A stretch of 64,000 bases of DNA from Acididesulfobacillus acetoxydans (GTDB taxonomy: Bacteria > Bacillota > Desulfitobacteriia > Desulfitobacteriales > Desulfitobacteriaceae): assembly GCF_902729405.1 (NCBI RefSeq), contig NZ_LR746496.1:2170001-2234000 (forward strand), given 5' to 3'. The notes under the pieces are model-generated. The model was not told the DNA's origin. It saw only the letters and a list, made by a program, of their open reading frames with translations, and made no database searches. Positions 17,003-26,451 of this stretch are shown piece by piece (position 1 is the stretch's first letter; each line of letters begins with the position of its first letter). A program made the position numbers and the translations under genes.

Positions 17003-17838
17003 GACCCAAGTCCAGTCAAGATCTAAGAAAGCATTCAACACCGCTGATAAACTTCCGTGCATCAAACAGCGTTTTCTCTGCATCTTGCGTATGAGCCTGG
17101 GCAGGAATGATGGCTGGCGGATCTACTGCAGATTGTTGGGGTAGTGGAGACAATGGCTGACAATGGTAAGGATGTTTATGAAATATGGCAGATCCTTGAG
17201 GGAATAAGATGAATCGCCGTAATCATAGGCTATAGGGGATGGGAAAAGGGCTGTACGGATTGTTCAAGATATCAGCAGCTTGCTAATAATGTGCTTCCAG
17301 GACTTCACGGGTAGAGGCAGGAGACAGAGCAAAAACTTCATCCCGATTATGGAGAGAAGTTCCCGGCATTTTTCCGGAAATGCTGCGCACGGAAATAATA
17401 CCCCTGCTCGCTCAGAAGCGCTATGTCCCTCAAGAAGGCTTAAGCTATCTGTTTTTCAGCCGGTCAGGAGTGCCACTTGGGGATGTAAAATTCAGAAGCT
17501 GGGTAGGAGAGGCCTTAACAGGTTTGTTTACTCACTTCAATCATTCTAAGGATTTTTGGCAGGAAGTTGAACTTTATGTTCCCAAGCACCGAAGCCTGTG
17601 CCGTTGGCTCAGAGAGAATGGGCCGAGCCTCAAGTTTTTAAGCAGACACATGTCATCTACAAGTTTTTCAGACCGGTATTGCTGCCGACCTGCGTTCTAT
17701 TGGATAAGCCAAATGGATAAGCCAAAACTTGTCTTTTGTAATTTCGCACAGTACAATAAAGGCAAAGGCACGCTAAATATGAGGTTGAAAGAGCAGCAAG
17801 GGCCTCTTTATTAGCCAGGACAGGTATGGAGACGTGAA
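17003..17838. other. No confident gene; possible degraded coding sequence
   Basis: An open frame at 17380-17814 (144 codons, part readable as RYVPQEGLSYLFFSRSGVP) has no clear ribosome binding site and no family I recognise. Its frame is open upstream to about 17310 without a start. It may be a remnant of a lost gene. Confidence 0.3.
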
Positions 17839-18504
17839 ATGTTTGAAGAAAAAGATTATTTCATGAAGATAGTTCAACAATTTTCAACGGCCATTGGCAG
17901 AATTATGGGATTGAAGGCTGAAAACAAAATCGAAGAGAGCCAAGATGTTTTAAATGAGACATTGACAAATTTCACCGGTCTGAGCAGAGAAGTCTTAGAG
18001 GTACTGCCCTATGAGATTCTCATTCAAAAGGTGAGTGGAAGTAGACGGACAAATACCGAAAAGTGTCTTATGCTTGCTGAACTATTAAGTCAACAAGCAG
18101 ATATTTATGAGTTTGAGGGAAAGATGTCTAAGGCCAAGAATTTGTACTTGAAAAGTTTGAATATCATGATCAGTGTTACTTTCGACCATAACGATGAGCT
18201 TTTAGAACAAAATAGGGAAAAGGGTAGTGAACTGTTAAAGAAAATTGGAAAGTCCGAACTTCCCAAGGAAAGTAAACTTTTGCTATTCAAATACTACGAA
18301 AATGTTAAAGATTATGCCAAGGCTGAGGACGTGCTTTTTGAATTAATGGATGCTGATGAGGTAAACGATGATCTTTTGGCTCAAGGTACGGCTTTTTACA
18401 AAAGATTAGTAAAGAGGGAGCCGATTGAACTCGAAAAAGGCAATTTGCCCCTTGATGAAGTGTTAGAAGGATTAGCGAACTTAGATGAATATCGAAACCC
18501 GTGA
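17839..18504 (+). CDS. DUF6483-like TPR-type protein
   Basis: 221 residues, all helical, beginning MFEEKDYFMKIVQQFSTAIGR; the pattern resembles the DUF6483 family of Firmicutes, with TPR-like repeats (ADIYEFEGKMSKAKNLYLKS, YYENVKDYAKAEDVLFELM). Function unknown; probably a scaffold or regulatory protein. The final codons (DEYRNP) appear to come from the TnpB relic that abuts the gene, so the native end may have been altered slightly. Confidence 0.65.
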   Translation: MFEEKDYFMKIVQQFSTAIGRIMGLKAENKIEESQDVLNETLTNFTGLSREVLEVLPYEILIQKVSGSRRTNTEKCLMLAELLSQQADIYEFEGKMSKAKNLYLKSLNIMISVTFDHNDELLEQNREKGSELLKKIGKSELPKESKLLLFKYYENVKDYAKAEDVLFELMDADEVNDDLLAQGTAFYKRLVKREPIELEKGNLPLDEVLEGLANLDEYRNP

Positions 18505-18935
18505 CTTTCGGCGGTATAAGGCGCTGCACGAAGGGATCGTGGTCAACCGGGTCAGCCCCAGGAATACATCCAAAGAATGCCCTACTGCGGTGGGACACTC
18601 ACTCGTTACCAAGGCGTGGCTCTCGCTAAGTGCCCGACCTGTGGCGTCAAAGACGTGAACGCGGACTACATTGGTTCACTCTGTATTGGCCGGAACTTCA
18701 GAAAAAAATGGTTTGCCTAAATAAGCTTTAAGCCCTGGCCGGTGACGGCTAGGCGTTCGGTTAGCCTATAGGGTTAACAGGATGAGGCACGAACCCGCTG
18801 GTCTTTTGGACTGGGTAAAATGCGAAATCAGCAGTGGGGCCTACGGCCCGATCACTTCGGTTAACGTGTACCCCAGGCAGAGGCGAAGTCCCCGGAATCA
18901 ACCGGGAATCCTCTGACTTCAGTCCGGAGAGGTTC
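18484..18935 (+). pseudogene. TnpB (IS200/IS605) 3' relic with right-end hairpins
   Basis: One frame encodes the TnpB C-terminus: VNRVSPRNTSKECP, then (after a 1-base deletion at about 18582) CGGTLTRYQG and KCPTCG, completing the zinc finger, then VNADYIGSLCIGRN with the last RuvC Asp. Only the last ~75 codons remain. Beyond the stop (18718) follows a structured stretch ending in a hairpin CCTCTGAC...GGAGAGG, very like the hairpin at 25816 after the other tnpB, which marks the element's right end. Confidence 0.8.
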
Positions 18936-19062
18936 AAATAGCAGGAGATATGGTAGAATGAGAATGGGTTCAGAACTAACGATCATAGAGAAAGCGTGGT
19001 GAACTCCCGGTTTTTTGAAACCATGGGTTTTGGAAACACGGGTCCTTTTAGTGCAAGTTGTG

Positions 19063-19926
19063 ATGGAATGCATACCCTGCTACTTCAAACAAATTGTGAA
19101 CACTCTTAAAGTGTTGAAAATCAACGATCAGGAAGGGCAACGTGTCCTGCTTGGGGTTTTGCCCCTCCTCCCTGGGCTTGATCCGGAGGCTACTCCGGCG
19201 GAGAATTCCAGTCTGATCTTCCGGAAGGTATACGAGCTCATAGCAAATGAGGATCCTTATGCGCAAGCGAAGGCCGAATCGAACAGCCTTGCCTTGGGCA
19301 TGCTGCCAAAACTGCGTGAGGTCGTCTCAGAGAGCGCCGATCCTCTCCATACCGCCTGTTCGGCTGCAGTCGCCGGGAATATTATCGACATGGGGATCCT
19401 GCCGGACTATGATTTGGAGGCTAGCCTCAAGGATGCCCTGTCCGCGGGTTTTGCCCTCGACGACTATCCCGCTTTCCGGGAGAAGTTAAAAACGGCCCGA
19501 AGTGTTCTTATTCTTGGCGACAACAGTGGGGAAATCGCCTTTGATACCCTTTTGACCGGCGAGCTGTGCCGCCGGGGGGTGGAAGTTGTCTACGCCGTGA
19601 AAGGTGAACCTATTCTCAATGATGCGACCTTGGCAGATGCCCGGCAGGTGGGCATGGATGAAACGGCAAGGGTCATCACGAATGGCAACGGTTTCTTAGG
19701 CACGATTCTCAAACATTGTTCTCCTGAGTTTTTGAAGGCTTTTGAGGAGGCCGATATCATTATCAGCAAGGGCCAAGCCAACTTTGAGTCCTTGGAGTCC
19801 ACCGAAGAAGCGGGGGAGAAGACTTTCTTTCTCCTCAGGGCCAAGTGTGAAGTGGTGGCTCAGAACCTGGGAACGGAATTTGGAGTCATGGTGTTCCGGC
19901 AAAATCAGCCCAGGAGGGAGAACTGA
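19063..19926 (+). CDS. DUF89-family metal-dependent phosphatase
   Basis: DUF89 (ARMT1-like) enzymes hydrolyse phosphometabolites, a proposed damage-control activity. The start at ATG 19063 gives the family-typical N-terminus MECIPCYFKQ; upstream residues in the longer frame (from 19015) look unrelated. Metal and phosphate ligands should lie in ILGDNSGEIAFD, KGEPILNDAT and SKGQANFESL. 287 residues, expected length for prokaryotic members. Start choice is moderately sure since no strong Shine-Dalgarno sequence is visible. A decayed copy lies at 12463. Confidence 0.83.
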   Translation: MECIPCYFKQIVNTLKVLKINDQEGQRVLLGVLPLLPGLDPEATPAENSSLIFRKVYELIANEDPYAQAKAESNSLALGMLPKLREVVSESADPLHTACSAAVAGNIIDMGILPDYDLEASLKDALSAGFALDDYPAFREKLKTARSVLILGDNSGEIAFDTLLTGELCRRGVEVVYAVKGEPILNDATLADARQVGMDETARVITNGNGFLGTILKHCSPEFLKAFEEADIIISKGQANFESLESTEEAGEKTFFLLRAKCEVVAQNLGTEFGVMVFRQNQPRREN

Positions 19927-19984
19927 AAAAGAAGCGCCAGGTCGGGTTCGACGGGTGAACGATCAGGGAAAAGAAGTAAAGAGC

Positions 19985-20983
19985 TTATCGCTCGTCGTCC
20001 AGTTCTCCGTCGAGTTTTTCTTTGAGGTCCTCATCAAGGTTTTCTTCGAGGTCCTCATCAAGGTCGTCCACCAGGTCCTGAGCCATATATTCATCCACAT
20101 CCACACCCAGATCGTCCAGGAGAGCGATGGCATCCCAGCGGGTCTCTCGATCGATGTGTGTTTCGGACAGAAGGTCCGTGAGGACTTTCTTGGCATCCTG
20201 TTTTCGTTCCTGCTTAAAGAGCATGGAGGCATAGCGCAGACGTCCTTGGGAAAAGTTCGGAAAGGTCATAAAGAGTTTGGCATATTCGGCCTTGGCAGCC
20301 TCCAGGTCACCCATGCCAGATAGACGATCCCCTTTGTCACAGAGAAGCGTACCTTTTTCCCTGTCAGTTTTGACCAGAGAAAGCAGATGGTTGATTGCTC
20401 TCAGACCTTCTTTGCGAAACTCCGTGTGGTTCTGACACAAAAGCAAATAGTGCTGCCAAGCATCTTTAAGAAATATTCCCCCTTTGTAAGTCTCGGCGAG
20501 GGCGATGTTTTCTTTTAGCACGGTCAGGGCGCCTTCGGAGTCGTGGTGGCTTTCCATATAAGCGGCAATATGGACGCGGGCTTCAAGTCGGAAGATTGGG
20601 TCCAGGGGATCTACAGTAGCTTCAAGTTCTGCTTCGGGATAGGCTCCGTGGCCCAGGTCCAGTGCTCCGGCAAGCGGAAAAACTCCAAAAGAATCCTTGT
20701 AGGGCGCGCAGCAGCGTTTAAACTTGATCCCGCTTCCACAGGGACAAGGGTCGTTGCGGCGCACTTTGCTGACATCCGTAGCGATTAATCGGAGACTTCG
20801 CAGATAAGCTTCCTGGTGAAAAGGCTGGTGATCCTTCAAAACCGGAAAGAAGTGATGTATAAATACAGCCGTTATACAGGCCCTGGCCGCATGTGGAGTA
20901 AGGCCTTTGGCCTTTTGCAGATGTTCCCAGATGTCCCGGACGGCTGGGTCAGCCTGAAGTTGGTTTTCGACCGCCCCTTCCAT
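19985..20983 (-). CDS. SEC-C motif protein with TPR-like repeats
   Basis: 332 residues from ATG 20983. The SEC-C zinc motif is RRNDPCPCGSGIKFKRCC (residues ~74-91); the following 200 residues form helical TPR-like repeats (DLEAAKAEYAKLFMTFPNF). The C-terminus is a strongly acidic repeat of DLDEDL/ENLDEDL units. A DUF1841-like region (TEHPEVK...NPIFHVQMEGAVENQL) begins upstream of the ATG in the same open frame (back to about 21133) but has no ATG, GTG or TTG, so the N-terminus may use a rare start or be damaged. Role unknown; SEC-C binds zinc and often ribosome or protein-targeting partners. Confidence 0.75.
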   Translation of the reverse strand: MEGAVENQLQADPAVRDIWEHLQKAKGLTPHAARACITAVFIHHFFPVLKDHQPFHQEAYLRSLRLIATDVSKVRRNDPCPCGSGIKFKRCCAPYKDSFGVFPLAGALDLGHGAYPEAELEATVDPLDPIFRLEARVHIAAYMESHHDSEGALTVLKENIALAETYKGGIFLKDAWQHYLLLCQNHTEFRKEGLRAINHLLSLVKTDREKGTLLCDKGDRLSGMGDLEAAKAEYAKLFMTFPNFSQGRLRYASMLFKQERKQDAKKVLTDLLSETHIDRETRWDAIALLDDLGVDVDEYMAQDLVDDLDEDLEENLDEDLKEKLDGELDDER

Positions 20984-21217
20984 CTGGACGTGGAAGATCG
21001 GATTGACTCCGTGAATTTCCAGAAAGTCAGGGTAGTTGCTTCTGCGCTCGTAGAGTATTTTAACCTCAGGATGTTCTGTGAGGACCGTGTTAAAACCGTC
21101 TTCATGACCGTCGCGGCCTGGATACTTCTGAATTCATTCAGGAGGGGAAAGGCCGCCCCTTTACATCTTCAACCATTGTTTTGTATAATTTAGGAAGGGG
21201 TGGAAGGGGGTGAAATA

Positions 21218-21235
21218 ATGAATGAACCCTATGTA
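21218..21235 (+). pseudogene. tnpB: tnpB, first six codons (5' piece of interrupted gene)
   Basis: ATG AAT GAA CCC TAT GTA after GGAAGGGGGTG. Joined to 24562-25842 it gives a continuous 432-codon TnpB frame beginning MNEPYVVKDSLTLS. The two insertion sequences entered here. Confidence 0.85.
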
Positions 21236-22892
21236 GATTGCCCTGAAAAACTAAGCAAACTCTGTGCAAAAATCCCTCGAAACAAAAAGGAATTCACTAG
21301 GATTTTGTGGAAATTTAGAAGTGACCAAACAACGAAACTCCACAACCACCCTTTAGAGAATTCCTCGTTCCTGTGGTTCTCCAAAGGGACATGAAAATCC
21401 TTTTTTGGGGGGCAAAAAATGTTACGACTTCGCAACGAACAGCTTACAATTTGGGACTCCATTTTGCCGAAGGAAGTGCTGGAACTAAGCCCAGAACTCA
21501 AGACGGTTGATCGTCTCTTGGATGATGAGCGATTTATGGAGCCCTTTCTCTCTCACTGGAATATTCGTATTGGCCGACCAACTGTTCCGGTGGAAACTTA
21601 TCTCCGTCTAATGTTTCTCAAATTCTGTTATGGATTTGGCTATGAAACACTTGTTAGCGAAGTCAGTGACAGTATCAAATGGCGGCGGTTCTGCCGCGTT
21701 GATCTCGATGCCTTAGTGCCGCACAGTACGACATTGATCAAGCTGAGCCAGAAATACGGGGACGAAATCATTGAGGATCTGAACAAAAAACTTGTTACTA
21801 AGGCGAGTCAGGAACAGATGACACGGAACCGGCGGCTGCGTACGGACACTACAGTAACCGAATCCAATGTTCACTACCCAACGGATGCCCATCTGCTGGC
21901 GGATGCAGTAAAAACCATAACCCGACAGGCGAACCGCCTTTGCGATCAAGTGAGTGGCACAGTTCCTAAGATGAGGAATCGTTTTCGTTCAACGAAAAAA
22001 CGGATACTGGAAATCGGCAAGACCTTGAAACGGCGAAGCCATGAGGCGGTACAGGAGGTTCGCAACATCACGGATAAGCTTGTGGATAAAGCGATTGAGA
22101 CGATTTCCGATGCCCATCGGATAATGGATAAAGTTGAAGAGACTTGGGGCGAGCAAATAAGCCCAGCTCTAAAAAATACGATCGAGAAATTGGACAAGCT
22201 CATTCATACCACGGACAAGATTGTCAATCAAACGCTTCAGGTGAACAGCGGAAAAACACACATCCCGCAACGGGTAATTAGCCTCTATGATCCTGACGCG
22301 AGGCCTATCCAGAAGGGCAAGTTGAAGAGCCCGACGGAATTTGGCTATAAGACCGAAATCACAGAGAATGAAGACCGTCTGGTTACGGATTACAAAATCC
22401 ATATAGGCAACCCCAGCGATGAAAGTTTGCTCTTGGGCACCGTGAGACGCCACATCGAAAACACTGGGCGGATCCCTTACGCTGTTGCCACTGACCGTGG
22501 TTACAGCAGTGGTAAGAATGAAGCAGCTTTAACCGAACTGGGGATAAAACGAATATCCATCCCAAAGAAGGGCAAGAAAACTCAGAAGCGACAAACCCAT
22601 GAAAGGCAAAGATGGTTTCGACGTCTGCAAGCATGGCGTGCTGGTGGAGAAGGAACCATTAGCATCTTGAAACGTAAATATGGCCTGGGGAGGAGTCTGC
22701 TCAGAGGACACCGCGGAGTTAGCATCTGGGTGGGATTTGGCATACTGACCTACAATTTAAGAAGATTGGCCGCCATGAATTAGGAAATGGCAAGGAATAC
22801 CCCTCTACAATGCCGGGGATTCATACTGATGTATTCCGATCCCAGGGGGTCGGTCAAGGGACGGTTTGCAAACCTACTTTTTCAGGGCAATC
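21236..22892 (+). mobile_element. DUF772/DDE insertion sequence, copy 2 (1657 bp)
   Basis: Same perfect 15-bp inverted repeats as copy 1. Direct repeat TATGTA at 21230-21235 and 22893-22898. Inserted in codons 5-6 of tnpB. Confidence 0.93.
21419..22783 (+). CDS. DDE transposase (DUF772 plus DDE_Tnp_1), copy 2
   Basis: 454 residues, identical to the copy at 23086 and one residue different from the copy at 2285 (Glu instead of Lys in KYGDEIIEDL). Start ATG after GGGGGGC. All catalytic motifs are present (RTDTTVTESN, VATDRGYSS, GGEGTISILKRKYGL). Confidence 0.92.
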   Translation: MLRLRNEQLTIWDSILPKEVLELSPELKTVDRLLDDERFMEPFLSHWNIRIGRPTVPVETYLRLMFLKFCYGFGYETLVSEVSDSIKWRRFCRVDLDALVPHSTTLIKLSQKYGDEIIEDLNKKLVTKASQEQMTRNRRLRTDTTVTESNVHYPTDAHLLADAVKTITRQANRLCDQVSGTVPKMRNRFRSTKKRILEIGKTLKRRSHEAVQEVRNITDKLVDKAIETISDAHRIMDKVEETWGEQISPALKNTIEKLDKLIHTTDKIVNQTLQVNSGKTHIPQRVISLYDPDARPIQKGKLKSPTEFGYKTEITENEDRLVTDYKIHIGNPSDESLLLGTVRRHIENTGRIPYAVATDRGYSSGKNEAALTELGIKRISIPKKGKKTQKRQTHERQRWFRRLQAWRAGGEGTISILKRKYGLGRSLLRGHRGVSIWVGFGILTYNLRRLAAMN

Positions 22893-22902
22893 TATGTAGT
22901 TA

Positions 22903-24559
22903 GATTGCCCTGAAAAACTAAGCAAACTCTGTGCAAAAATCCCTCGAAACAAAAAGGAATTCACTAGGATTTTGTGGAAATTTAGAAGTGACCAAACAAC
23001 GAAACTCCACAACCACCCTTTAGAGAATTCCTCGTTCCTGTGGTTCTCCAAAGGGACATGAAAATCCTTTTTTGGGGGGCAAAAAATGTTACGACTTCGC
23101 AACGAACAGCTTACAATTTGGGACTCCATTTTGCCGAAGGAAGTGCTGGAACTAAGCCCAGAACTCAAGACGGTTGATCGTCTCTTGGATGATGAGCGAT
23201 TTATGGAGCCCTTTCTCTCTCACTGGAATATTCGTATTGGCCGACCAACTGTTCCGGTGGAAACTTATCTCCGTCTAATGTTTCTCAAATTCTGTTATGG
23301 ATTTGGCTATGAAACACTTGTTAGCGAAGTCAGTGACAGTATCAAATGGCGGCGGTTCTGCCGCGTTGATCTCGATGCCTTAGTGCCGCACAGTACGACA
23401 TTGATCAAGCTGAGCCAGAAATACGGGGACGAAATCATTGAGGATCTGAACAAAAAACTTGTTACTAAGGCGAGTCAGGAACAGATGACACGGAACCGGC
23501 GGCTGCGTACGGACACTACAGTAACCGAATCCAATGTTCACTACCCAACGGATGCCCATCTGCTGGCGGATGCAGTAAAAACCATAACCCGACAGGCGAA
23601 CCGCCTTTGCGATCAAGTGAGTGGCACAGTTCCTAAGATGAGGAATCGTTTTCGTTCAACGAAAAAACGGATACTGGAAATCGGCAAGACCTTGAAACGG
23701 CGAAGCCATGAGGCGGTACAGGAGGTTCGCAACATCACGGATAAGCTTGTGGATAAAGCGATTGAGACGATTTCCGATGCCCATCGGATAATGGATAAAG
23801 TTGAAGAGACTTGGGGCGAGCAAATAAGCCCAGCTCTAAAAAATACGATCGAGAAATTGGACAAGCTCATTCATACCACGGACAAGATTGTCAATCAAAC
23901 GCTTCAGGTGAACAGCGGAAAAACACACATCCCGCAACGGGTAATTAGCCTCTATGATCCTGACGCGAGGCCTATCCAGAAGGGCAAGTTGAAGAGCCCG
24001 ACGGAATTTGGCTATAAGACCGAAATCACAGAGAATGAAGACCGTCTGGTTACGGATTACAAAATCCATATAGGCAACCCCAGCGATGAAAGTTTGCTCT
24101 TGGGCACCGTGAGACGCCACATCGAAAACACTGGGCGGATCCCTTACGCTGTTGCCACTGACCGTGGTTACAGCAGTGGTAAGAATGAAGCAGCTTTAAC
24201 CGAACTGGGGATAAAACGAATATCCATCCCAAAGAAGGGCAAGAAAACTCAGAAGCGACAAACCCATGAAAGGCAAAGATGGTTTCGACGTCTGCAAGCA
24301 TGGCGTGCTGGTGGAGAAGGAACCATTAGCATCTTGAAACGTAAATATGGCCTGGGGAGGAGTCTGCTCAGAGGACACCGCGGAGTTAGCATCTGGGTGG
24401 GATTTGGCATACTGACCTACAATTTAAGAAGATTGGCCGCCATGAATTAGGAAATGGCAAGGAATACCCCTCTACAATGCCGGGGATTCATACTGATGTA
24501 TTCCGATCCCAGGGGGTCGGTCAAGGGACGGTTTGCAAACCTACTTTTTCAGGGCAATC
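22903..24559 (+). mobile_element. DUF772/DDE insertion sequence, copy 3 (1657 bp)
   Basis: Same element, with direct repeat TAGTTA at 22897-22902 and 24560-24565. Its left repeat overlaps the right repeat of copy 2 by two bases: the undisturbed target read TATGTAGTTA, hit twice four bases apart. Confidence 0.93.
23086..24450 (+). CDS. DDE transposase (DUF772 plus DDE_Tnp_1), copy 3
   Basis: 454 residues, identical to copy 2 and in the same orientation, so the pair forms a 3.3-kb tandem array able to recombine or move together. All motifs are intact. Confidence 0.92.
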   Translation: MLRLRNEQLTIWDSILPKEVLELSPELKTVDRLLDDERFMEPFLSHWNIRIGRPTVPVETYLRLMFLKFCYGFGYETLVSEVSDSIKWRRFCRVDLDALVPHSTTLIKLSQKYGDEIIEDLNKKLVTKASQEQMTRNRRLRTDTTVTESNVHYPTDAHLLADAVKTITRQANRLCDQVSGTVPKMRNRFRSTKKRILEIGKTLKRRSHEAVQEVRNITDKLVDKAIETISDAHRIMDKVEETWGEQISPALKNTIEKLDKLIHTTDKIVNQTLQVNSGKTHIPQRVISLYDPDARPIQKGKLKSPTEFGYKTEITENEDRLVTDYKIHIGNPSDESLLLGTVRRHIENTGRIPYAVATDRGYSSGKNEAALTELGIKRISIPKKGKKTQKRQTHERQRWFRRLQAWRAGGEGTISILKRKYGLGRSLLRGHRGVSIWVGFGILTYNLRRLAAMN

Positions 24560-24561
24560 TA

Positions 24562-25842
24562 GTTAAAGACAGTCTCACGTTGTCTATAAAACTAAACCTT
24601 TCCGCAAACTACGAACAAAAAGCACTGCTACTCCGCACGATGGACTCCTACAGGGATGCGATGAACTATGTTAGTCGATACGCTTTTACCCAGCTTGACA
24701 AGCGCGCTAATAAGCGAAAGTTAAACGATCTGCTCTACAGAGAATTGCGTATCCGGTATAATCTTCCGTCTCAGTTGGCTCAATCGGCGATTCGCAGAGT
24801 CGCGTCCACTTACCAAGGAGAGTGGACAAAAATAAAACAAAACGCCGAGCATCGCAAACTTGGGTACACCAAGAAATATTACCACGGTTTGGAGAAAGCT
24901 CCCGAATTCAAATCGCGCACGACTGAAATAGTCTACGGCAGGGATTATTCGTTCGGCAAGAACCAAACGGCCTCGGTCAATACATTGGAAGGCCGAGTTC
25001 GCGTTGCTTATGAGGGGTGGACTCCTCACGTTGAGCGGTTGCGTTCGGGCGAGTGGAAAATTGGCACTGCTAAGCTCTGGTATGATAAAGGACGCAAGGC
25101 GTTATATCTGATCGTCCCGATCACACGTGAGCAAAGCGTTGACTTAAACGATATGACTCAAGTGCAGGGTGTTGATGTCGGGATGCGCTACCTGGCGGTG
25201 GTTGATACCGGTGAAAAGCCAATCTTTGTCAAGGGTTCGCCTATCCATCATAAGAAACGGCACTTGCAGCGGCTAAGAAAGCGGCTCCAGGAGAAAGGCA
25301 CTCGTTCAGCTAAACGCCGGTTAGCGGCTTTAAGCAGGCGAGAGAGACGGTTAACCCCCGATGTGAACCACCGGCTAAGCCGCAAGATCGCCCAACCCCA
25401 GGTTCTGGTGGGAATTGAAGACTTAACTCATATACGGGTAAAGATCAATACGAAGCGTAAAGACACAGAGGAACGCCGCCAAGCGGAGCAATGGGCGTTT
25501 GCTGATCTCCATAGCAAAATACTCTATAAGTCATCGCTGTACGGAGGGTACGCTACCCGCCAGGATGCCCATTATACAAGCCAAGGATGCCCCCGTTGCG
25601 AGCATAAGAGCAAGAACAACCGGCCAGGAAAGGGACTGCTCTTCACCTGCGAAGCTTGCGGTTATACGCTGCATGCTGACTTGGTAGGCGGACGTAATGT
25701 AAGGCTTAGAACGTTGGTCGCCCGGCAGGGCCGGACGATTACGGGGCGCGTTTCAACCGTCCCTGATGTGGATTCCAATGATACTGGGCCGGACCCGGTG
25801 GAGGAAAGCCGCAATCCTCTGACTTTAGTCAGGGGTAGTTGA
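24562..25842 (+). pseudogene. tnpB: TnpB RNA-guided nuclease (IS200/IS605 type), 3' piece of interrupted gene
   Basis: RNA-guided DNA endonuclease of IS200/IS605 elements and relative of Cas12. RuvC catalytic residues appear intact: Asp in VQGVDVGMRYLAVVDTG, Glu in VLVGIEDL, Asp in YTLHADLVGGRN; the zinc finger is CPRCEHK...CEACGY. Apart from its first six codons at 21218 it is complete, but it has lost its ribosome binding site; the open frame extends back into the insertion sequence to 24454, so a fused protein could be made if read from there. No tnpA is present. Confidence 0.88.
25816..25835 (+). other. Right-end hairpin of the TnpB element (guide RNA 3' region)
   Basis: Stem CCTCTGAC/GTCAGGGG (one G-T pair) with a TTTA loop, overlapping the last tnpB codons. 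The same hairpin type ends the relic at 18900. In TnpB elements the guide (omega/re) RNA covers the tnpB 3' end and runs to the right end, so its guide would be the bases from about 25840 on. Inference. Confidence 0.5.
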
Positions 25843-26077
25843 ATCTCTGTAAGACGAAGTTGCCCCATATCTGCACCGCTTGGGAATGTGAATAAATCTG
25901 CCATTTTTAAAATATCCTCCCTCAATAAATTAAGATTTGCTCGCTAATAGTCGCATTTTCATAGAATCAAACCCCCAATTCTTTCTTTACAGGAATGCTC
26001 CTTGTAAAAAATTCGGCGTAAAACATCCGGCCAAATCTACATTTCCTCCGGGGCTGAGTCCGGCGATCCGGTGGAAG

Positions 26078-26434
26078 TTAGCTTCGGGCCACAAAAACGA
26101 CTCCCGCAATAATGAGAAGGATGCCAAACAACCTTATTAGATTAATGTTTTCATGAAATAGAAAATATGAAAATATCATAATGAGGACATACCCCAGACT
26201 GACCATCGGGTATGCATAACTCAAGGGCACTTTGCTTAAAACTTTAATCCATAGCAAAAAACTTAAGCCATATATAATCACTCCACTCATGATCGGGACA
26301 TTTTTCAAGATCAATAAGAGCGAGTAGATAATCTTAGAACTTTTAAAGCTAAGATCCAGGTTTTCCGCTCCCAGTTTAACCAGGATTTGGCCTATGGCGC
26401 TCAGAATCACGGAAACTATCGTTAGCAAAAGCAT
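26078..26434 (-). CDS. Small EamA/SMR-like four-helix membrane transporter
   Basis: 118 residues with four hydrophobic helices (MLLLTIVSVILSAIGQILVK at the start, ending IRLFGILLIIAGVVFVARS), the size and pattern of ArnE/ArnF-type flippase subunits and SMR proteins. Directly downstream of the glycosyltransferase gene (17 bp gap) on the same strand, so a role in moving a lipid-linked sugar across the membrane is plausible. A multidrug-efflux role is the alternative. Confidence 0.7.
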   Translation of the reverse strand: MLLLTIVSVILSAIGQILVKLGAENLDLSFKSSKIIYSLLLILKNVPIMSGVIIYGLSFLLWIKVLSKVPLSYAYPMVSLGYVLIMIFSYFLFHENINLIRLFGILLIIAGVVFVARS

Positions 26435-26451
26435 AGACTTTAAGTCCTTCC

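Noticed and set aside
24454-24561. N-terminal extension of TnpB from ATG 24454
   Set aside because: These codons lie within the insertion sequence. The native TnpB start is at 21218, as shown by the restored frame after removing both elements.
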